Position numbers and translations under genes: made by a program | Shown here: positions 40,184 to 48,800 of the stretch, piece after piece | Position numbering within the stretch: the stretch's first letter is position 1 | How the letters are laid out: each line of letters opens with the position of its first letter | Origin: Actinophytocola sp050699935 | GTDB lineage: Bacteria; Actinomycetota; Actinomycetes; Mycobacteriales; Pseudonocardiaceae | Assembly: GCF_050699935.1 (NCBI RefSeq) | Contig: NZ_JBOHGB010000013.1 | Span: 1-64,000, forward strand | DNA: 64,000 bases | Direction: 5' to 3' | The notes under the pieces: generated by a model | Told to the model about the DNA's origin: nothing | The model's database searches: none | What the model saw: only the letters and a program-made list of their open reading frames with translations

Positions 40184-42628
40184 ATGGATTCCTTTGACCA
40201 CGACAGGGGCTGGGTGACAGGAGTGACCGAATCCTCCGTTTCGAACAGGCCGGATACACCGGTAGAGGCGGACCTCGAAGTTCGCCGCTATCGCCTGGTC
40301 TCCGGCTGTGTCGAATGCGCGAGCGACCTGACGCCGCTGCGCAGGGTCGAAGGCGTACGCGAGGTGCGCGTGCTTTCTGCCTCCGGCGTGCTCGCGATCG
40401 AGGCACCACGCAGCCTCAAGGACGTCGATGTGCTCAAGACCGCGGCGGCCGGCGGCCTGGTGCTGGAGCCGGAGCAGCCGGCAACGCTCGAGGAGAACGC
40501 GGTCAAGCGGCAGAAGTGGTGGCTGCGCCCGCCGATGGTGCTGCTCGGCATCGCCGTCGTGTTCATGATCGCTGCCAATGTCACCAACCGCATCTCGGTC
40601 GACTCCACCCTCGCCCGTTCGCTCGCGGCCGTGGCCATCGCGGCCGGCATCATCTATCCGGCCCGCAACGCGTGGGCGCTGCTGAAGAATCGCCGCCTGT
40701 CCATCAATGCGCTGCTGGTCGTCACGGTGGCCGGCGCGTTGCCTCTGGGCAAGGTGGTCGAGTGCGGCTACGTGGTGGTGATCTTTTCCCTCGGTGCGGT
40801 GCTGGAGACGTTCGTCGCCGACCGGGCGCGCAGGTCGATCCAGAACCTGATGGACCTGACTCCGCGGCGCGCCGAGCGGTTCGCCGCCGGCGGGTACGTG
40901 GAGACCGTCGCTGTGGAAGAGTTGCAGGTCGATGATGTCGTGTTGGTGCGCCCGGGTGCCCGGCTCCCGACCGACGGCGTCGTGATCGAGGGCAGCTCGT
41001 GGGTGGACAACGCGGCCATCACCGGCGAGTCGATGCCACAGGAGACATTCTCGGGCGAGCCCGTCTACGGAGGCACGCTCAACGGCGACGGGGCGCTGCG
41101 GATCAGGGTGACCAGGCGGTTCGAGGACGCGGTGCTGGTGAAGGTCATCCACGAGGTGGAGGAGGCTCAGCAGAACCGCGGCAACGCCCAGCGCTTCGCC
41201 GAGAAGTTCGGCATGACCTACACCCCGCTGATGATCGTTGTCGCCGTGCTGATGGCGGTGCTCGGACCAACGGTGTTCGGGCTGCCATTCGAGGACGCCT
41301 GGTATCGCGCGCTGGTCGTGCTGATCGTGTCCTGCTCGTGCGCGCTGGTGGTGTCGGTGCCGGCGACCGTGATCGCCGCGGTGGCCAGGGCCGCCCGTGA
41401 CGGCGTCCTGGTCAAGGGTGGCGCCTATCTCGAGCTGCTCACCAGGGTGCGCGCGGTGGCGTTCGACAAGACCGGCACGCTGACCCTCGGCCGTCCGCGC
41501 CTGACCAGCGTGCATCCGCTCGCCGGGCACGACGAGCAGGAGCTGCTGCGCTTGGCCGCCGCGGTGGAGTCGACAGCGACGCATCCGATCGCGGAGGCGA
41601 TCGTCCACGCCGCGCGTGACCGCGGGGTCGAGATCCGCCCGGCTGCCGACGCCCGCATGATGGTCGGCATGGGCGCCGAGGCCACGGTGGACGGCAGGCG
41701 GATCGTCGTCGGCCGGGCCGGCGACTACTCGGACGACCAGGCCGCGCTGGCCGCACTTGCCGCGGTCGAGTCCGCCGCGGCCACCCCGGTCGCGGTCACC
41801 GCCGACGACACGCTGATCGGCCTGCTCGGGCTGGCCGACCAGCCCCGGCCCGAGGCGGTCGAGGCGATCGCCCAGCTGCGCGAACTGGGCATCACACACA
41901 CCACCATGCTGACCGGCGACCGGCAGAAGGTGGCCAGGGTGGTCGCGGACCAGCTGGGTGTCGAGAACGTCTCGGCCGAGCTGATGCCCAAGGGCAAGAG
42001 CGCCGCCGTCGCAGGACTGAAGAAGCGGCACGGCGTCGTTGTCATGGTCGGTGACGGTGTCAACGACGCCCCGGCGATGGCCACTGCGGACGTGGCCGTG
42101 GTGATGGGCGCGGTCGGCACCGACGTAGCCACGGAGACCGCCGATGTGGCACTGATGTCCGACGACCTCACCAAGCTGCCGCAAGCCATCTCGCTGGCCC
42201 GCCGGGCGAACCGGATCATCGCGCAGAACATGATCGTGGCGTTGACCGTGGTGGCCGCACTGGTGGTGGCCGCGGTGTCCGGTGCGTTCAACCTGATCCA
42301 GGGCGTGCTCGTCAACGAGGCGTTCGCGATCCTGGTCATCTCCAACGGCCTGCGCCTACTACGGGGCCGCAAGCCGGCCACGGCCACCGAGGCGCCCGCG
42401 GCCACGGCCACCGAGGCGCCCGCGAGCAGCTCCAGTACGGCTGCGGCGCTCCCTGCGCCGGTGGCCGCCGGTGATGGCTGTGGTGACGGGTGCGGCTGCG
42501 GTACGTCGGCGAAGGCTGAGCCGGTCGTGGCCGCGTCCGCTGCCGGCGATGGCTGTGGCGACGGGTGCGGCTGCGGTACGTCGGACGGGAGCGAGTCGAT
42601 CACGTTGCAGCGGCCGGGCAGCGCCTGA
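40184..42628 (+). CDS. P1B-type metal-transporting ATPase with Cys-rich tail
   Basis: An 814-residue protein from ATG 40184. Residues about 25-70 resemble a heavy-metal-associated domain with CVEC. Membrane helices follow, then the actuator TGES, the phosphorylation motif DKTGTLT (Asp near 428), and the hinge MVGDGVNDAPAM. The helix-6 metal site, normally Cys-Pro-Cys in Zn/Cd/Cu pumps, is Cys384-Ser385-Cys386 (VSCSCALVVSVP), a one-base C-to-T difference from proline. The C-terminus has two near-identical units DGCGDGCGCGTS separated by about 15 residues, probably a metal-binding tail. Flanking sequence resembles Zn/Cd exporters. It is transcribed alone between a MerR-type promoter and a strong terminator. 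Confidence 0.88.
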   Translation: MDSFDHDRGWVTGVTESSVSNRPDTPVEADLEVRRYRLVSGCVECASDLTPLRRVEGVREVRVLSASGVLAIEAPRSLKDVDVLKTAAAGGLVLEPEQPATLEENAVKRQKWWLRPPMVLLGIAVVFMIAANVTNRISVDSTLARSLAAVAIAAGIIYPARNAWALLKNRRLSINALLVVTVAGALPLGKVVECGYVVVIFSLGAVLETFVADRARRSIQNLMDLTPRRAERFAAGGYVETVAVEELQVDDVVLVRPGARLPTDGVVIEGSSWVDNAAITGESMPQETFSGEPVYGGTLNGDGALRIRVTRRFEDAVLVKVIHEVEEAQQNRGNAQRFAEKFGMTYTPLMIVVAVLMAVLGPTVFGLPFEDAWYRALVVLIVSCSCALVVSVPATVIAAVARAARDGVLVKGGAYLELLTRVRAVAFDKTGTLTLGRPRLTSVHPLAGHDEQELLRLAAAVESTATHPIAEAIVHAARDRGVEIRPAADARMMVGMGAEATVDGRRIVVGRAGDYSDDQAALAALAAVESAAATPVAVTADDTLIGLLGLADQPRPEAVEAIAQLRELGITHTTMLTGDRQKVARVVADQLGVENVSAELMPKGKSAAVAGLKKRHGVVVMVGDGVNDAPAMATADVAVVMGAVGTDVATETADVALMSDDLTKLPQAISLARRANRIIAQNMIVALTVVAALVVAAVSGAFNLIQGVLVNEAFAILVISNGLRLLRGRKPATATEAPAATATEAPASSSSTAAALPAPVAAGDGCGDGCGCGTSAKAEPVVAASAAGDGCGDGCGCGTSDGSESITLQRPGSA

Positions 42629-42653
42629 CCGGACCCCGAACGACAGCCAGCCA

Positions 42654-42685
42654 GCAAGGGCGCCACGCACCGGTGGCGCCCTTGC
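42654..42685 (+). terminator. Strong hairpin terminator after the metal ATPase
   Basis: GCAAGGGCGCCAC and GTGGCGCCCTTGC form a perfect 13-bp stem with a 6-base loop, 25 bp after the ATPase stop. It insulates the ATPase from the biosynthetic operon that follows. Confidence 0.85.
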
Positions 42686-42740
42686 TCTGTGGCGGCACCC
42701 GGCAGGCGACTGCGTGTGAATTTCGATTGTGCGCCCGAGG

Positions 42741-42771
42741 TTGACTTGAAGTCGGGTTCAACTAGAACACT
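42741..42771 (+). promoter_or_regulatory. MerR-like promoter of the NRPS operon
   Basis: TTGACT (42741-42746) is followed at 19 bp by AACACT (42766-42771). The spacer holds TTGAAGTCGGGTTCAA, an inverted repeat (TTGAA/TTCAA). This is the architecture of promoters activated by MerR-family proteins. A 28/31 identical copy in the opposite orientation precedes the methyltransferase gene at 63424. Confidence 0.7.
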
Positions 42772-42861
42772 ACCTGCAGTGTAGGGGAATGGAGCGATCC
42801 AAGAGGCGTGCGTAGATGGTGAGCTTCGTCCGGATTGGCTGCATCGAGGGGCTCTATACAC

Positions 42862-45800
42862 ATGCCGTTGACCGACGAGTTAAGGCTTTTAGCCGCGCAA
42901 TCCGAAGTCTGGACCGCACACGAGATAGACCCAGAAAATCCACAGTTCAACTGTGCCGGGTATCTCGATCTACGGGGGCCGTTCCGGCCCGATCTGTTCG
43001 CCCGGGCCATCGAAACCGTCGATGACGAGTGTGAGGCTCTGCGGCTGCGCCCGGACACCGGGTATGGCGACGGTTCATCCGGTGTCTCGGCTCGCCTCGC
43101 CGATCCGGGGCTCATCCGCTTGGAGACCATCGACCTCGCGGCAACGGAGTCGGCCGAGGCCGCGGCCCTCGCCTGGATGGAAGACGACGTCGCGACACCG
43201 TTGCGGCTGGGTACGGACAAGCTAGTGCGGCTCGCACTGTTCCGGCTCACCCCCGACCGGCATCTGTTCTATCTGCGATACCACCACCTCGTGATGGACG
43301 GTTACGGGCAGGTCCTCTACTGGCGCCGGCTGGCGCGGGTGTACTCGGCACTCGCGGAGGAACGGCAGCCGCCACGCCGCCCGTTCGGTGGGCTCGGTGA
43401 TCTCGCGGACGAAGCCCGCGCCTATGCGGTATCCGCGGAACAGAGTGTCGACCGAGCGTACTGGTGGAACCGCATGGTGGACGCGCCGGAAAAGCTCGAC
43501 CTCGGGGGCGCTCCGGACCAGGCCGGCGGCGTGTTGCGGGCCGGGCCACAGACCGGTGTGCCCATGCGGATACTGCACAGCGCCGCCGCGGCGCGGGATA
43601 CGCACTGGTCCGTGCTCGTGATCGCGGCCCTGGCGGCCTACCTGCACAGGCTCACTGGACGTGACGACCTTGTCATCGGCTTCCCGGTGCGCTCACGCAC
43701 CACCCGGCTCGCGCTGACCACGCCGGCGATGGTGTCCAACGAACTCCCGTTGCGGCTCTCCGTGCCGGACCACACGACGCTCGCCGCACTCGTGACGCAG
43801 ACTGGTGCGGCGATACGTGACCTGCTCGGTCATCAGCGCTTCAGGGGTGAGGAGCTGTACCGGTCGCTCCGAGCCGCGCGGCCGGACAGCGACCTGCCGA
43901 CCGTGGTCGCGAATGTGATTCAGTTCGACGAATCGTTGCGCTTCGGGGACAGCATCGGCGCAATTAGACAGCTCTCGGTCGGCCCGGTACGGGGCTTGTC
44001 ATTCGATTTCTACGGCGGGGTGTCGGAAAGCACGCTGGGACTGGATGTGAGTGCCGTCGCGTCGGCCTTCGGCCGCTCCGACGTGAACAGGCACCACAAT
44101 AGATTCGCCGCTTTTCTTGAAACCTTTCTCGCGGCGCGCGATGGTACCCTGGTCAACGCGCTGGAATTGCTCGAATCGCGCGAGCGGACACTGCTCGAGA
44201 CGAATTTCAACGACACCGCCCGCGACTACGACCTGTCCGACACGCTTCCCGAACTGGTTGCGGCACAAGCCGCGCGGACTCCGGACTCCGTAGCGATCAG
44301 CGCGGCCGACGGCACGTTGACCTATGCCGAGTTCCTCGATCGGGCAGATCGACTCGCGTCGCATCTCGCCGGACTGGGCGTACGGCCCGGCGACATCGTC
44401 GGGGTACGCGACGTGCGTTCGCCGGAGTTGGTCGTCTCCCTGCTGGCGATCCTTCGTGCGGGTGCGGCGTACCTGCCGCTGGACCCAGAGCTACCTCGGG
44501 CGAGGCTGCGGTTTCAGATCGAGGACGCCAGGGTCCACGTCGTTCTGACCCGCTCGACACTGCCGGCCCTCGACGCCCCGGTCGTCGTACCGGTCGACAC
44601 CGTGCTGCCGGACCTGCCCGCCGCGCACGCACCCGACGTGGCGACCGGACCGGACGACGCCGCATACGTGATCTACACCTCGGGGTCCACCGGACAGCCG
44701 AAGGGCGTCGTGGTGCCGCATCGGGGCATCTGCAACCGGCTCGCGTGGATGCGCGACGACTACGGCGTCGACGCGAGCGACCGGGTCCTGCAGAAGACGA
44801 GCTTCGGCTTCGACGTGTCGGTGTGGGAGTTCTTCCTGCCATTGATCACGGGCGGTGTGCTGCGGATGCTGGACCCCGGCGCGCAACGGGATCCCGACCT
44901 GGTGGCCCGTGCCGTGGCCGACGACGGCATCACCGTGCTGCACTTCGTCCCGTCGATGCTGGACTTGTTCCTGCAGGAGCACGGCGCGCATGACCTCGGC
45001 ACGCTGCGGCACGTCTTCTGCAGCGGCGAGGCGCTTCGTTCGTCCACTGTGGAGAAGTTTTTCGCACGTTTCCCGGTCGGCGTCCGGCTGCACAATCTGT
45101 ATGGCCCCACAGAGGCGGCGGTCGACGTCACCGCGTGGGAATGCCGGCCGGGGACCGATCCGCGAACGGTACCTATCGGTCGCCCGGTCGCGAACACGCA
45201 GATCCACATCCTGGATGGTGGTGGTCGGCGCGTACCGATCGGCGTACCTGGTGAGCTGTACATCGGCGGTGTACAGGTGGCCAGCGGATACCTGCATCGG
45301 TCGGAGCTGACCGAGCAGAAGTTCGTTCCCAACCCGTTCGGCGCGGGCCGGCTCTACCGCACCGGGGACGTCGCTCGCTGGCGGGACGACGGCGTGCTCG
45401 AGTTCCTGGGCCGCGCCGACCACCAGATCAAGGTGCGTGGCTACCGCATCGAGCCGGGCGAGATCGAGGCCGCGCTGCTCACTCACCCGGCGGTGCGCCA
45501 GGCCGTCGTGGTCGCGGACGATGACGAGGGGGCCCGCCGGATTCTTGCCCACGTGGTCCGCACCGGGGAGCTCGACCGCGACGAACTGCGTCGCCACCTC
45601 GCCGAGCAGCTGCCGGCGTACATGATCCCCGCGGTGCTGCTGCCGTTGGACGCAATCCCGTTGCTACCCAACGGAAAGATCGACCACGGCGCGTTGCGTG
45701 AGCTTCGGCTCGCGCGCTCCGAGGCGGACGACTCGTCCACGACACCGCCGGAAACCCCGCGAGAGCACCAGCTCGCGGAGGTGTGGCAGGACGTGCTCGA

Positions 45801-48800
45801 CGTGCGCGCCGTGGATGTGCGGGACTCGTTCTTCGCCCTCGGCGGAGACTCGATGCTCGCGATCAAGGTGCGCACCGAGCTCGGACGCCGCCACCGGCTC
45901 TCCTTCACGGTCGCGGAGCTGTTCGCCGGACCGACGATCCGGGAACTGGCCGGGCGGCTCGTCCCGGTGCCCGCCGATCCGGTGCGCAGCGAGCCGTTCG
46001 GCCTGCTCGATGCGGCGGACCTGGCACTGTTACCGGACGGCCTGGACGACGCGTACCCGCTCGGTTCGATGCAAGCCGGCATGCTCTATGCCAGCTCCCA
46101 CCAGGAGGACTCATCTGTCTACCGGGTGGTCACCAGCGTCGCGGTGCCCGCCTCTCTGGACATCGACGACCTTCGTGCGGCGTGCCGGGAAACCGTGGCC
46201 CGGCATCCACAGCTGCGCTGTTCGATCGAACTGGCCCGCTACTCCGAGCCACTGCAGCTGGTGCATTCTCATGTGGACGTGCCGCTGGAGGTGCTGGACG
46301 ATCTCGGCGAGCTCGACGCCGATGCACGCGCGGATGCCGTCGCCCAGTTCGTGGAGCGCGCCAAGGGAACCGTGTTCGACGTCGCCGAGCCTCCGTTGCT
46401 GCGGTTCGCGGTGCATCCGTGCGGTGCGGACGGGTTCCAGTTCACCGCGATCGAGCACCACGTCCTCCTGGACGGCTGGAGCGACGTGCTGCTGCTCGAG
46501 GAGATCATCGATCGCTACCACGCTGTTCGGACGGGAACGTCGCGTCCGACGGAGCCCGTGCGGTCCGTGTATCGCGACTTCGTGGCGGCCGAACGGGCCA
46601 CGCTCGCCGACCCGGCCGCCCGTGACTACTGGGTCGAGACGCTGCGCGACGCTCCCGTGACCACGTTGGTCCCACACCACGACGGGCCGCGGTTCGACAC
46701 CTCGCGGGTTCGCCGGTTCGAGCTGGACCTGGCACCCGACCTGGCGTTGACGTTGCGCGCCGTGTCGAAGGAACACGACCTCCCGCTGAAGTCGCTGCTG
46801 GTCGTGTCGCATGTACTGGCACTGGCCACCGTGAGCGGGCTGGACGAGGTCGTGACCGGAGTGGTCGCCAATGCCCGGTTGGAGGAGCCCGGCGGGGACG
46901 AGGTCGTCGGCGTCTTCCTGAACACGTTGCCGCTGCGCGTGGACGTCACCGGCGGCACGCCCCTCGAGTTGGCCCGTCGCGTGCTCGCGTGGGAACAGCG
47001 ATCCGCCCCGCACCGGCGGTATCCGTACGGACAGATCCAGCGTGATCTCGGGGAGTCCTCGCAGATCGGCACGGTGCGGAGCTACGTCAACTTCATGGAC
47101 TTCCACCGGGAGCGCTACCGCACCGGGCGGGCGGCACTCGACGCCACACTCAGCGTCGCGGACACCAACTTTCCGATGGCGGTCGATTTCCTGGTCGAAC
47201 CCGGCACCGGAGCCTTACGCGGCTGGCTGGACTGCGATGTGGCAGTACTGCCCGAAGAGCTGTGCCACCGGCTCGCCGGGTACCACCGCCGCGCCCTGGA
47301 GACGATCGCCGCCCACCCGGAGCTGGCTGTCTCGTCCATCGACCTGCTGTCCTCGGAAGAACACCAGGCGCTCGCGTCGTGGCATGGGCCGGCCACCGAC
47401 TACGACCGCACCGCGACGGTGCACGGGATGTTCGAGGCGCAGACCGCCCGCACCCCCGACGCTCCCGCGGTGACGCACCATGAGAACAGTGTCAGCTATG
47501 CCGAGTTGAATGCCGCCGCCAACCGCATCGCCCACCGGCTGGTTCAGGTCGGTGTCCGGCCGGGCGACCTGGTGGGAGTCAGCGTGCGCCGGAGCGTGCG
47601 GTTGGTCGCCGCGCTGGTCGGTGTGCTCAAAGCCGGCGCAGCGTACGTGCCGATGGACCCGACATTTCCGTTGCCACGCTTACGCACGATCGCGGCGGAC
47701 GCGGACATCAAGTGCCTTGTCCGGGAGTCCGGCACGCTGGATCTCGACGGACCGGTCGCGGTCGACCTGGACCATGAGATGCGTGTGCTCGACGACCTGC
47801 CGGCCACCGTGGCACCGGTGCGGGGCAGTGGCGAGGACCGCGCATACGTGATGTACACATCGGGATCCACCGGCGCCCCCAAAGGCGCGGTGGTGACCCA
47901 TCGCAACGTCGTCAACTTCTTTACCGGCATGGACGACCGCGTTGGCTGCGGCGCCGACGACGTCGTACTCGCCGTCACCAGCATCTCGTTCGACATCTCG
48001 GTGCTGGAGCTGATCTGGCCACTGACCCGAGGCGCGCACGTCGTGGTTGCCGGGGAGCAGATCGCCCATAACCTGGTGCGTCCGGACAGCACCGGCGAGG
48101 TTGACCACCCGCTCGGGTTCAGCCTGTTCTTCTTCGCGGCCGCTGCCGGCGAGCATGGTGCGCAGGAGGCCTACCGGCTGGTGCTGGACGCGGCGCGGTT
48201 CGCCGACACGCACGGGTTCCGAGCGATCTGGACCCCGGAGAGACACTTCCACGAGTTCGGGGGGCTGTATCCGAACCCGTCGGTGATGTCCGCCGCGCTG
48301 GCCACCGCCACCGACCGCATCGCGCTGCGTAGCGGTAGCGTCGTCGGTCCGCTTCACGACCCCGTCCGGCTCGCCGAGGAATGGTCCCTTGTGGACAACC
48401 TGTCCGGTGGGCGGGTCGGTCTTGCCTTCGCCTCGGGATGGAACTCGAACGACTTCGTGTTCTTCCCCGACCACTTCGCCGAGCGCAAGAAGGTGATGGT
48501 CGAGCACCTCGAACAGTTCCGGGCGCTGTGGCGAGGCGACCCCGTCGAGCGGACCGGCGGCAGTGGCGAGCAGGTCCGGGTGAGGATCTTTCCGCGGCCC
48601 CGCCAGGCCGAACCACCCCTGTGGCTCACGTCAGTGGGCACGGTTGCCACCTTCCAGCAGGCCGGTCGGCACGGCGTCAACGTGCTCACGCATCTGCTCG
48701 GGCAACCGCCGGACGCGCTCGCGGAGAAGATCACCGCGTACCGCGAGGCGCGCCGTGAGGCCGGCCATGAGGGACCCGGACAGGTCACCCTGATGGTCCA

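Noticed and set aside
40181..42184. Long minus-strand frame opposite the metal ATPase
   Set aside because: The product is histidine/aspartate/glycine-rich without motifs, while the plus strand encodes an unmistakable P-type ATPase.
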